A stretch of 64,000 nt of DNA from Micromonospora mirobrigensis. Lineage in GTDB: Bacteria > Actinomycetota > Actinomycetes > Mycobacteriales > Micromonosporaceae. The stretch lies in NCBI RefSeq assembly GCF_900091555.1, contig NZ_FMCX01000011.1, forward strand, positions 1 through 64,000, written 5' to 3'. Shown here piece by piece: positions 1-9,844 of the stretch; the first letter of the stretch is position 1; each line of letters opens with the position of its first letter. The translations under genes were made by a program, and so were the position numbers. Below the pieces are notes generated by a model, which saw only the letters and a program-made list of their open reading frames with translations, searched no databases and was not told the origin of the DNA.

Positions 1-1
1 C

Positions 2-310
2 GACAATCCCGACCGGCTACGTTCCGAAGCGGCCCTGGCCCACCTCTGCGGCGCCGCCCCGATCCCCGCCAGCAGCGGACGCATCGACCGGCACCGCCTC
101 AACCGCGGCGGCGACCGAGCCGCGAACAACGCCCTGCACACGATCGTGCTCAGCCGGATGCGCTACGACCCCCGAACCCGCGCCTACGTTGAGAAACGCA
201 CCAAACAGGGCCTCGGCAAGAAAGAGATCATGCGGTGCCTCAAGCGATACGTCGTCCGCGAGGTCCACGCCGCCCTCCTCACCGACTTCACCGCCCTCAA
301 CACCCCTTGA
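2..310 (+). CDS. IS110-family transposase, C-terminal part (cut by window edge)
   Basis: The open frame enters from the left edge and ends with TGA at 308-310, giving about 102 residues. It contains AALAHLCGAAPIPASSG, then RHRLNRGGDRAANNALH, and a basic end with KEIMRCLKRYVVREVH. This is the usual C-terminal half (Transposase_20 type) of IS110/IS1111 transposases, which carry the conserved serine used in strand transfer. The N-terminal RuvC-like DEDD part lies outside the window. Whether the copy is intact cannot be judged. The element end probably lies shortly after 310, before the P450 gene. Confidence 0.85.
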   Translation, partial: DNPDRLRSEAALAHLCGAAPIPASSGRIDRHRLNRGGDRAANNALHTIVLSRMRYDPRTRAYVEKRTKQGLGKKEIMRCLKRYVVREVHAALLTDFTALNTP

Positions 311-339
311 CATCCATAGGAGCATCACCGGCGCACCGC

Positions 340-356
340 CCGGCCGGAAGGGCCGG
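340..356 (-). terminator. Hairpin after the P450 gene
   Basis: CCGGCC at 340-345 pairs with GGCCGG at 351-356 around a GGAAG loop. It lies directly after the P450 stop codon when read on the minus strand. It has no clear T run, so it is a weak intrinsic terminator at best. Confidence 0.4.
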
Positions 357-1601
357 TCAGGCGGTGCGCCGCACGTCGGTGATCTGGAAGCCGCTCGGCG
401 GCAGGGTGGGCATCCGGCCCAGGTCCAGCGCCAGGTCCTGCGGCGGCACCTCGTAGCGCATCGCCGTGGTGAGCAGGGTGACCGCCTGCTTCATCAGCTC
501 GATGGTGAGCCACTCGCCGGCGCAGCGGTGCCCGCCCAGGTGCTCCCCGCCGCCCTGCGGCACGAAGCCGTACGCGTCGTCGCGCCAGCCGGTGAAGCGT
601 TCCGGATGGAACCGCTCCGGCTCCGACCAGACGTCCGGGTGGTGGTCGGTGCCGTAGAGGTCGAGCAGGACCCGCCGGCCCCGGGGGAAGTGGTGCCCCT
701 GCCAGTCGAAGGAGCGCCGGACCCGGGCGGCGGCAACCGGGAAGAACGGGTAGATCCGGCGTACCTCCTGCACGAAGCACTCGGTGACGTCGTCGCCGGC
801 GCGGACCCGTTGCCGCCACAGCGGGTGGTCGTGCAGGGCCAGCGCGGCGAAGACCACGTACCGGTCCACGGCCACCGTCGGCCGCAGCACGTTCAGCAGC
901 TCCACCGCGGCGATCCGGCGGGGCAACTGCCGACCGCGGGCGTCGCGGTGCTCGGCGATCACCCGCAACGCCGCGTCCGCCGGCACCGGCAGGGCGCCCG
1001 ACCGGACCCGGCGTACCAGCTCCCCGGCCCAGCGTTCGCCCCGGCGGCGGGCGAGCAGCCCACGCCAGTGCCGGGGGCCGAGCGCGGCCGGGCCGTCGAT
1101 CATCGCGTGCAGCTCGTCGGTACGCCGGACCACGTCCCGTTCGGCCAGCGGCACCCCGGCCCAGGCGCAGACCGCCCGGGTCAGGATCCGGCCCACCTCG
1201 TCGTAGAGGCCCACCACGCCGGACCCCTCCCAGACCGCGATCCGGGCCCGCCACTCGTCGGCGAAGAGCTGGCCGAGCCGGCGTACCGCCGTCGGGGTCA
1301 TCAGCGACATGAACATCGCCTTGCGGTCCGCGTGCGCCGGACCGTCGAGCCCCTGCACGCCGCCGACGCCGGTGAGCGTCCGCTGCGCCCGCTTCGGCAT
1401 CGCGCCGGCCCGGACGAACCGCTCCGGGTCGTAGAAGAGCTCCGCCGCCGGCCGGCCGCGCAGGCAGATCGTCGGCGTGAGCAGCAGCCGGGTGGTGAAG
1501 ATGTCGCTGCCGTACCGGTCGCAGCGGGTGCCGATGAACCGGTACCCCTCGCGCAGGAAGGCCAGGGAACTGTCCGGGCTGCGGTCGGCGGGGGTCGGCA
1601 T
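357..1601 (-). CDS. Cytochrome P450, CYP152-like fatty-acid peroxygenase
   Basis: This 414-residue protein matches the usual length of CYP152 enzymes (P450-BSbeta, SPalpha, OleT), which use H2O2 to hydroxylate or decarboxylate fatty acids. Cys360 in GGHRCAGEW is the heme ligand. The I-helix reads NVLRPTVAVDRY, so Arg240-Pro241 replaces the usual acid/Thr pair; in CYP152 this Arg binds the substrate carboxylate. The active-site segment GVQGLDG puts Gln (Q83) where hydroxylating members have Gln and OleT has His, so hydroxylation is the better guess. The ATG at 1601 was chosen because AGGAG precedes it; the open frame continues upstream to 1790 without support. No redox partner lies nearby, as expected for a peroxygenase. 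Confidence 0.85.
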   Translation of the reverse strand: MPTPADRSPDSSLAFLREGYRFIGTRCDRYGSDIFTTRLLLTPTICLRGRPAAELFYDPERFVRAGAMPKRAQRTLTGVGGVQGLDGPAHADRKAMFMSLMTPTAVRRLGQLFADEWRARIAVWEGSGVVGLYDEVGRILTRAVCAWAGVPLAERDVVRRTDELHAMIDGPAALGPRHWRGLLARRRGERWAGELVRRVRSGALPVPADAALRVIAEHRDARGRQLPRRIAAVELLNVLRPTVAVDRYVVFAALALHDHPLWRQRVRAGDDVTECFVQEVRRIYPFFPVAAARVRRSFDWQGHHFPRGRRVLLDLYGTDHHPDVWSEPERFHPERFTGWRDDAYGFVPQGGGEHLGGHRCAGEWLTIELMKQAVTLLTTAMRYEVPPQDLALDLGRMPTLPPSGFQITDVRRTA

Positions 1602-1704
1602 CGGCTCTCCTGACGCGGGCGACGGTCGGCCGGGGCCGGCCGGATCGGCCATATCTACCCAGGTCGGGGCCGCTGAATCCCGTCCGTCCGGCGGCGCCGC
1701 GCGG

Positions 1705-1730
1705 GGGAGGGGCCCGCGCGGGCCCCTCCC
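1705..1730. repeat. 26-bp perfect palindrome between divergent genes
   Basis: The two 13-bp arms, GGGAGGGGCCCGC and its complement, meet without a loop. The site is about 100 bp upstream of the P450 start and 80 bp upstream of the divergent gene at 1809. It could be an operator, a cruciform or a small dispersed repeat. Confidence 0.6.
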
Positions 1731-1808
1731 AGGACGCCGGCGAGCTGGTTGGCTCGACTCCGCAGCCGGCGCCGCCGGCCCGCGGGTCACGAGGAGAGCG
1801 AGGGGTCG

Positions 1809-2222
1809 ATGCGGGAGAACGGGTCACCGTACTGGCGGACCCGGCGGGTGGTGGAGGCGCTCGGCGCCGCCCGGCCCGCCGGCACCGGATCGTCGGCCGC
1901 CGACCCGCCGCTGGTCGGCCCCGCCCGGCGTACGCCCCGGCCGCGCCGGCACTTCACCGCCCACCTGGGCTTCGAGGCCGACGGGCCGGAGCAGGCACGG
2001 GAGCTGGCCGTCGCGTACGCCGAGGCGCTCGGCCTGCTCCGTCCGGAGCTGGCCCTGGGCGCGGCGGCGCTCTCCCCGGCCGACGCCTGGCACCGCGCCG
2101 AGCGGCTCTTCTGCGGCGCCGTCGGCCCCGACGGCGAGCGCTGCGCCGACGTGGCCGGGCATCCGGGCTTCCATCACGCCGCCGGCCCGGGCGGGCTGGG
2201 CTGGGGCGAGGGGGACGGGTGA
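1809..2222 (+). CDS. Hypothetical protein (137 aa)
   Basis: A small Arg/Ala-rich soluble protein with no signal peptide or membrane segment. The ATG at 1809 follows a purine-rich GAGGAGAG stretch and gives the start MRENGSPYWRTRR; the frame is open further upstream. The C-terminal half holds FCGAVGPDGERCADVAGHPG, with two cysteines and a histidine, a pattern common in small actinobacterial proteins that describe a plain metal- or ligand-binding loop. No family is recognised. It is followed 19 bp later by the convergent DUF397 gene. Confidence 0.55.
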   Translation: MRENGSPYWRTRRVVEALGAARPAGTGSSAADPPLVGPARRTPRPRRHFTAHLGFEADGPEQARELAVAYAEALGLLRPELALGAAALSPADAWHRAERLFCGAVGPDGERCADVAGHPGFHHAAGPGGLGWGEGDG

Positions 2223-2241
2223 CCCGCCCCGGCCGGGCCGC

Positions 2242-2460
2242 TCAGTCCAGGTCGAACTCGCCGTCCTGCGCACCGGCGACGAAGGCGTCCCACTCGGCCT
2301 GGGTGAAGACCAGCACCGGCCCCTCCGGCTCGGCGGAGTTGCGCATGCCGATCAGGTCGTCGACGAAGGCCACCTCCACGGCGCTGTCGGAGGAGTCTCC
2401 CTCGGCCCGCTGCCAGACCGCCCGGGACAGGTCGAAGTCGCCCTTGGGGTGCGCACCCAT
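2242..2460 (-). CDS. DUF397 domain protein
   Basis: A 72-residue protein with the DUF397 signature: an N-terminal W..A..S..........VE(V/A)AF pattern, then IGMRNS, and a C-terminal VLVFTQAEWDAFVAGAQDGEF. Members of this family are small actinobacterial proteins usually encoded beside XRE-type regulators and linked to development and antibiotic control (bldB-like neighbourhoods). Here no XRE partner is adjacent, so this is an orphan copy. The ATG at 2460 has GGAGG nine bases upstream. It is divergent from pepN with a 66-bp shared upstream region. Confidence 0.85.
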   Translation of the reverse strand: MGAHPKGDFDLSRAVWQRAEGDSSDSAVEVAFVDDLIGMRNSAEPEGPVLVFTQAEWDAFVAGAQDGEFDLD

Positions 2461-2526
2461 TGTCGTTCCTCCATCACCACGCGTCGTCCGGGAACGCCTC
2501 CGTTCCCCATCGGGCAGGATAAGCGG

Positions 2527-5043
<2,517 letters not shown>

Positions 5044-5156
5044 GCGGCCGTGATGGCGAGGGCGGGCGCCTGAGCGCCCCGGTCGGTGGTGGCGCGGGGC
5101 GGGCGACGGTGGCCCGTCCCCGCGCCGCCCGTGGGGTGCCGGCCTAGGATCGCGGG

Positions 5157-5768
5157 GTGGAGGAAGACATCCGGCGGATCGGCATCATGGGTGGCACGTT
5201 CGACCCGATCCACCACGGCCACCTGGTGGCGGCCAGCGAGGTGGCCGACCGGTTCGGTCTGGACGAGGTCGTCTTCGTCCCGACCGGTCAGCCGTGGCAG
5301 AAGGCGGACGAACCGGTCAGTCCGGCCGAGGACCGCTACCTGATGACGGTGATCGCGACCGCCTCCAACCCGCGCTTCCAGGTCAGCCGGGTCGACATCG
5401 ACCGGGGTGGTCCCACCTACACCGTCGACACCCTGCGCGACCTGCACGCCGAACACGGCCCGAAGGCGCAGCTCTTCTTCATCACCGGGGCCGACGCGCT
5501 GGAGCGGATCCTCTCCTGGAAGGACCTGGACGAGGTCCTCGAGCTGGCCCACTTCGTCGGCGTGACCCGGCCGGGTTTCGAGCTGACCGACAAGCACCTG
5601 CCCGCGGACACGGTGAGCCTGGTGCAGGTGCCGGCGATGGCCATCTCGTCGACCGACTGCCGCGCGCGGGTGGCCCGGGGCGAGCCGGTCTGGTATCTCG
5701 TGCCCGACGGTGTGGTGCAGTACATCGCCAAACGGCGGCTCTACCAGGGAGAAGTAGGGGCGTTATGA
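5157..5768 (+). CDS. nadD: Nicotinate-nucleotide adenylyltransferase
   Basis: A 203-residue enzyme that converts nicotinate mononucleotide and ATP to deamido-NAD. The nucleotidyltransferase motif [11 protein letters not shown] is at residues 11-21, and the C-terminal SSTDCR motif (ISSTDCRAR) is present. The GTG at 5157 was taken as start; an ATG at 5187 sits inside the motif and would be too short. It begins the nadD-rsfS-phosphatase-degV cluster also found in mycobacteria. About 95 bp separates it from rsfS. Confidence 0.95.
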   Translation: MEEDIRRIGIMGGTFDPIHHGHLVAASEVADRFGLDEVVFVPTGQPWQKADEPVSPAEDRYLMTVIATASNPRFQVSRVDIDRGGPTYTVDTLRDLHAEHGPKAQLFFITGADALERILSWKDLDEVLELAHFVGVTRPGFELTDKHLPADTVSLVQVPAMAISSTDCRARVARGEPVWYLVPDGVVQYIAKRRLYQGEVGAL

Positions 5769-5863
5769 CCCCTTTCGCCCTGGTAACCAGCCAGAACTGA
5801 CAAGTCGTGACAACGCCGGGTGTGAGACGCTTGGAGGGTCGCACGGTTGATCGAAGGAGAACG

Positions 5864-6268
5864 GTGACAGTTTCCGAACGCGCTCACGAGCTGGCGATGG
5901 CCGCCGCCCAGGCCGCGGCCGACAAGAAGGCGCAGGACATCGTCATCATCGACGTGGGTGACCAGCTCGCGATCACGGACGCCTTCCTGGTCGCCTCCGC
6001 ACCCAACGAGCGTCAGGTGCTGGCCATCGTCGACGCCATCGAGGAGCGCCTCCTCGAGCTGCCCGAGAAGGCCAAGCCGATCCGCCGCGAGGGCGAGCGG
6101 GGCGGTCGCTGGGTGCTGCTCGACTACGTCGACATCGTGGTCCACGTGCAGCACACCGAGGAGCGCGAGTTCTACGCCCTCGACCGGCTCTGGAAGGACT
6201 GCCCGCAGATCCCGTTCGTCGACCGGGACCTGGCCGACTCGGCCGCCGGCACCACCAGCGCGGAATGA
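5864..6268 (+). CDS. rsfS: Ribosomal silencing factor RsfS
   Basis: A 134-residue Iojap-family protein that binds uL14 and blocks joining of the ribosomal subunits when nutrients run short. Seen are AADKKAQDIVIIDV, the ITDAFLVASAPNERQV core and the WVLLDYVDIVVHVQ strand followed by YALDRLWKDCP. The start is GTG at 5864, preceded by AAGGAGA; the frame is open to 5807 but without a ribosome site. Its stop overlaps the next start by 4 bp, so translation is probably coupled. Confidence 0.93.
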   Translation: MTVSERAHELAMAAAQAAADKKAQDIVIIDVGDQLAITDAFLVASAPNERQVLAIVDAIEERLLELPEKAKPIRREGERGGRWVLLDYVDIVVHVQHTEEREFYALDRLWKDCPQIPFVDRDLADSAAGTTSAE

Positions 6269-6894
6269 CCCGGCTGATCGTCTGGCGGCACGGCAACACC
6301 GAGTGGAACGCCACCAGCCGGGTGCAGGGCCAGACCGACGTACCCCTCAACGACCTCGGTCGGGAGCAGGCCCGGGCCGCCGCCCCGTTGCTCGCGGCGC
6401 TGCGCCCCGACGCCATCGTCGCCAGTGACCTGCGCCGCGCCGCCGACACCGCCGCCGCGCTCGCCGCGCTGACCGGCCTGCCGGTCCACAGCGACGCCCG
6501 GCTGCGGGAGCGGCACTTCGGGCAGTGGCAGGGGCTGCACCTCACCGAGGCCGCCGAGCGGTTCCCCGACGAGTTCGCCCGGTGGCGGGCCGGTCACCCC
6601 GACCCGGGCGCCGGGCTGGAGACCCTGGACGACCTCGGCAAGCGGGTCGCCGGCGCGCTCCAGGACGCCGCGGACGCCACCCCCGGTGGCACGATCGTGC
6701 TGGCCACCCACGGTGGTGCGGCCCGGCAGGGCGTCGGTCACCTGCTCGGCTGGGAGCATGCGGTGCTGCGCGCCGTCGGTTCGCTGGCCAACTGCCACTG
6801 GACCGAGCTGCGGCACGACGACACCCGGGGCTGGCAGCTGCGGGCCCACAATGTCGGCCAGATCACCCGCGGCACGCCGACCGAGGCGGTCTGA
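6265..6894 (+). CDS. Histidine phosphatase (phosphoglycerate mutase-like), possible glucosyl-3-phosphoglycerate phosphatase
   Basis: A 209-residue branch-1 histidine phosphatase. The phosphate-binding motif WRHGNTEWN is near the N-terminus, with the catalytic His in RHG; the second His is in LATHGGAARQG. In mycobacteria the gene at this place, after rsfS, is gpgP, which acts in methylglucose lipopolysaccharide synthesis. The assignment to GpgP rests on position and family only. ATG overlaps the rsfS stop (ATGA). Confidence 0.85.
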   Translation: MTRLIVWRHGNTEWNATSRVQGQTDVPLNDLGREQARAAAPLLAALRPDAIVASDLRRAADTAAALAALTGLPVHSDARLRERHFGQWQGLHLTEAAERFPDEFARWRAGHPDPGAGLETLDDLGKRVAGALQDAADATPGGTIVLATHGGAARQGVGHLLGWEHAVLRAVGSLANCHWTELRHDDTRGWQLRAHNVGQITRGTPTEAV

Positions 6895-6942
6895 GCCGTC
6901 CGGCCCGGGCGTACGCGGTCCGGATCGGCTAGCGTGCCGGGC

Positions 6943-7788
6943 ATGCCCGTCGCGGTCGTCACCGACTCCACCGCCTACCTGCCGCCCGAGCTGGTGCGGA
7001 CGCACCGGCTGACCGTCGTCCCGCTGACCGTCGTGCTCAACGGCGCGGAAGGGCTGGAAGGGGTGGAGACCACCCCGACCGACGCCACCCAGGCGCTCGG
7101 TGGCCGGCGGGTCTCGGTGAGCACCTCCCGTCCCGCTCCCGAGCAGTTCGCCGACACCTACCGCGAGCTGCTCGACGCCGGGGCCGACGGCGTGGTGTCG
7201 GTGCACCTGTCGGCCGAACTCTCCGGCACCGTCGAGGCGGCCCGGCTGGCCGCCGCCGAACTCGACGGGCGGGTCGAGGTGGTGGACAGCCGCTCCACCG
7301 GCATGGGGCTCGGCTTCCCGGTGCTCGCCGCGGCCGCCGCCGCCGAGGCCGGGTCCGACCTGGCCGGCGTACGCGACGCGGCGCTGGCCGCCGTCGACCG
7401 CACCACCATCTACTTCTACGTCGACACCCTGGAGTTCCTGCGCCGGGGCGGCCGGATCAACGCCGCCTCGGCGCTGCTCGGCACCGCCCTGTCGGTCAAG
7501 CCGATCATGCACATGCCGGACGGCGCGATCGTGCTCAAGGACAAGGTGCGCACCGCCAGCCGGGGGGTGGCCCGGTTGGTCGACCTCGCGGTCGAGGCGG
7601 CCGGCGACGGGGCGGTCGACCTGGCCGTGCACCACCTCGCGGCGCCCGAGCGGGCCCAGCAGCTGCGTCAGGTGCTGACCGAGCGGCTCGGCGACCGGCT
7701 GGTCGACACGTACGTCACCGAGGCGGGCGCGGTGGTGGCCGCACATGCCGGCCCCGGCCTCGCCTGCGTCGTCGTCCACCGCCGCTGA
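6943..7788 (+). CDS. DegV family protein (fatty-acid binding)
   Basis: A 281-residue member of the DegV fold, which holds a fatty acid between two domains and in firmicutes serves as FakB for a fatty-acid kinase. The start VAVVTDSTAYLPPEL is the family's first strand and loop, and VSTSRPAPEQF, VSVHLSAELSGT and the SRSTGMGLGF segment follow in order. The ATG at 6943 is preferred to a GTG nine bases upstream. In mycobacteria a DegV gene stands in the same cluster. No FakA-type kinase is nearby. Confidence 0.9.
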   Translation: MPVAVVTDSTAYLPPELVRTHRLTVVPLTVVLNGAEGLEGVETTPTDATQALGGRRVSVSTSRPAPEQFADTYRELLDAGADGVVSVHLSAELSGTVEAARLAAAELDGRVEVVDSRSTGMGLGFPVLAAAAAAEAGSDLAGVRDAALAAVDRTTIYFYVDTLEFLRRGGRINAASALLGTALSVKPIMHMPDGAIVLKDKVRTASRGVARLVDLAVEAAGDGAVDLAVHHLAAPERAQQLRQVLTERLGDRLVDTYVTEAGAVVAAHAGPGLACVVVHRR

Positions 7789-7796
7789 GGTGCAAG

Positions 7797-7847
7797 CAGG
7801 GGCCCCCTGTTAACGCATTCGGTATAGGAAGGGCCCCTTGTTAACAC
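7797..7847. repeat. Two copies of the GGGCCC dispersed repeat
   Basis: Copy one at 7797-7815 reads CAGGGGCCCCCTGTTAACG. Copy two at 7821-7847 reads GGTATAGGAAGGGCCCC followed by TTGTTAACAC. Both have a GGGCCC core flanked by a TTAAC side and a TATA side. The same unit occurs at 45551-45610 and 45968-46058. The copies sit 23 bp before the SDR start. Confidence 0.8.
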
Positions 7848-7869
7848 CCCGCTGCTGAGAGGCGGACCG

Positions 7870-8637
7870 ATGTCCCATGTGGTGACCGGCGGCGGTCGGG
7901 GAGTGGGCCGCGCCGTGGTGGAACGCCTGCTCGCGGCCGGCGGCACCGTGGTCGTGATCGAACGGGACCCGGTCGCGGTGGACTGGGTGCCGGCGCACCC
8001 CGCCGGGGGCCGGATCGTGGCGGTGCTCGGCGACGCCGCCGACGAGCAGGTCGCCGCGGCCGCCGCCGACCGGGCCGAGCGGGCCGCCCCGCTGGCCGGC
8101 TGGGTCAACAACGCCGCCGTGTTCCGCGACGCCTCCGTGCACACCGCCCCGGCCGCCGAGGTGTTCGCCCTGATCGAGGCGAACCTACGCCCCGTGGTGA
8201 CCGGCGCCGCCACGGCGGTACGCCGGTTCCTCGCCGCCGGCACCGGTGGCGCCATCGTCAACGTCTCCTCCCACCAGGCCGTCCGGCCGGTCCCCGGCGC
8301 CCTGCCGTACGCCACGGCCAAGGCCGCCGTGGAGGGTCTGACCCGGGCCCTCGCCGTCGAGTACGGGTCGCGCGGCATCCGGGTGAACGCGGTGGCGCTC
8401 GGCTCGGTGCACACCGAGCGGCACGCCGCCTTCCTCGCCGGGCAGGACCCCGCCGAGGCGGAGCGGATCTCCGGTGAGTTGGCGCGGCTGCATCCGCTGG
8501 GCCGGATCGCCGGGGCGGACGAGGTGGCCGCGGCGGTTGCCTACCTGCTGTCGACGGAGGCGAGCTTCGTCAACGGGGTGACCCTGCCCGTGGACGGGGG
8601 GCGGGCGGTGCTCGGCCTCGACCCCGAGGCGCGCTGA
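7870..8637 (+). CDS. Short-chain dehydrogenase/reductase
   Basis: A 255-residue classical SDR. The cofactor motif TGGGRGVG lies at residues 6-13, NNAA follows the fourth strand, and the catalytic residues are Ser in NVSSHQ and YATAK. The C-terminal FVNGVTLPVDGGRA is the standard end of the fold. The first strand begins directly at the start (MSHVVTGGG), shorter than usual by a few residues. The substrate cannot be told. The gene stands alone, with the dispersed GGGCCC repeats directly upstream. Confidence 0.88.
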   Translation: MSHVVTGGGRGVGRAVVERLLAAGGTVVVIERDPVAVDWVPAHPAGGRIVAVLGDAADEQVAAAAADRAERAAPLAGWVNNAAVFRDASVHTAPAAEVFALIEANLRPVVTGAATAVRRFLAAGTGGAIVNVSSHQAVRPVPGALPYATAKAAVEGLTRALAVEYGSRGIRVNAVALGSVHTERHAAFLAGQDPAEAERISGELARLHPLGRIAGADEVAAAVAYLLSTEASFVNGVTLPVDGGRAVLGLDPEAR

Positions 8638-8717
8638 CCGTCCGGCCGGCGCTCCGCCTGCGGTTGTGCCCGTGGTGCTGCCGCGCGCCCGTAGCAGATC
8701 CGGCCATGATCAGGCCC

Positions 8718-8746
8718 TTGTCCACAGGTGACCGCCCCGTCCACAG
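8718..8746 (+). promoter_or_regulatory. Two DnaA-box-like sites before comEA
   Basis: TTGTCCACA at 8718-8726 matches the high-GC actinomycete DnaA box exactly; CGTCCACAG at 8738-8746 is a weaker copy of the same sequence. They lie 52-80 bp upstream of comEA. Isolated boxes occur by chance, so function is unproven. Confidence 0.3.
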
Positions 8747-8797
8747 GGGAGGGCGTCGGACGGGCAGCGGCGGCCGGGGCCGCCCTAGCGTCGCGTC

Positions 8798-9844
8798 GTG
8801 TCAGACGACGAGGAGGCGCGGGTGCGGCGACGGCTGTTCCAGGTGACCGGGGAGCGGGCGGAGGATCTCGCCGACCCCCCGAAGCCGCCCGTCCCGCACG
8901 GTGCCCATCCATCCGCCGCGGCGCCACCCGTGGGGCCGTTTCCCGCCGCCGGGCCGGAATCCGCGATGCGATCGGGTCGGAACGCCCTGCCGGGTGCCGT
9001 CCGGTCCCGGCTGCCTGGTCCGGGGGAGGACGACGTGTCGGGTGCCGTCCCGTCCCGACTGCCGGGTCCGACGGACGGCGACGCTCCAGCGGGTGCCGTC
9101 CGGTCCCGGCTGTCGGCTCCGGTGGGGGATGACGCGCCGGGCGCGGTACGGTCCCGCCTGCCGGGGCCGGGCGCCTTCGACCCGGGGCGGCGCGGGGTGC
9201 GGGCACTGGCGGTGGTCGCCGTCCTGGTGGTGCTCGGCGCGGCGTTCTGGGCGTGGTGGTCCCGGCCGCAGGCCGAACCGGTCCGCCCGTCGGTGGCCGT
9301 GGCCGCCTCCACCGGTGCGGAGCCCGCCACCGCTCCGGGCCACGGCGCACCGGAGGCAACCCCCGCTGCCACCGAGCTGGTGGTGGCGGTGGCCGGAAAG
9401 GTTCGCCGCCCCGGCCTGGTCCGGGTGCCGGCCGGCGCCCGGGTCGGTGACGCCCTCGACGCCGCCGGCGGCGCGCTGCCCGGGGTGGACGTGGCACTGC
9501 TCAATCCGGCCCGGAAGGTGAGCGACGGCGAGCTGATCCTGGTCGGTGTCTCCGCCCCACCGGGACAACCTGCCCCGCCCGGACAACCTGCCCCACCCGG
9601 ACAGGCCGGCCCGGCCAGCCCGGCTGCGGGCGGAGTCGGGCCCGGGACCGGCGGACGGGTCAACCTGAACACCGCCACCCTGGCCGAGCTCGACACCCTG
9701 CCCGGGGTCGGGCCGGTGCTGGCCCAACGGATCATCACCGAGCGCGACCGGCTGGGCGGGTTCCGGTCGGTCGGTGACCTGCGCCAGGTCGAGGGCATCG
9801 GCGACGCCCGGTACGAGCAGCTCAAGGACCTGGTGACGGTGTGA
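8798..9844 (+). CDS. comEA: ComEA-like DNA-binding protein with long repeat-bearing N-terminus
   Basis: A 348-residue protein. The C-terminal 65 residues form the double helix-hairpin-helix DNA-binding domain (VNLNTATLAELDTLPGVGP, then LRQVEGIGDARYEQL). A SLBB-like region precedes it (VAGKVRRPGLVRVPAGARV). One membrane helix, near residues 131-150 (LAVVAVLVVLGAAFWAWW), anchors the protein. The cytoplasmic N-terminal part is unusually long and holds four copies of a SRLPGP-type repeat. A PPGQPA repeat links the two outer domains. GTG at 8798. Its stop overlaps comEC by 4 bp. Confidence 0.88.
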   Translation: MSDDEEARVRRRLFQVTGERAEDLADPPKPPVPHGAHPSAAAPPVGPFPAAGPESAMRSGRNALPGAVRSRLPGPGEDDVSGAVPSRLPGPTDGDAPAGAVRSRLSAPVGDDAPGAVRSRLPGPGAFDPGRRGVRALAVVAVLVVLGAAFWAWWSRPQAEPVRPSVAVAASTGAEPATAPGHGAPEATPAATELVVAVAGKVRRPGLVRVPAGARVGDALDAAGGALPGVDVALLNPARKVSDGELILVGVSAPPGQPAPPGQPAPPGQAGPASPAAGGVGPGTGGRVNLNTATLAELDTLPGVGPVLAQRIITERDRLGGFRSVGDLRQVEGIGDARYEQLKDLVTV

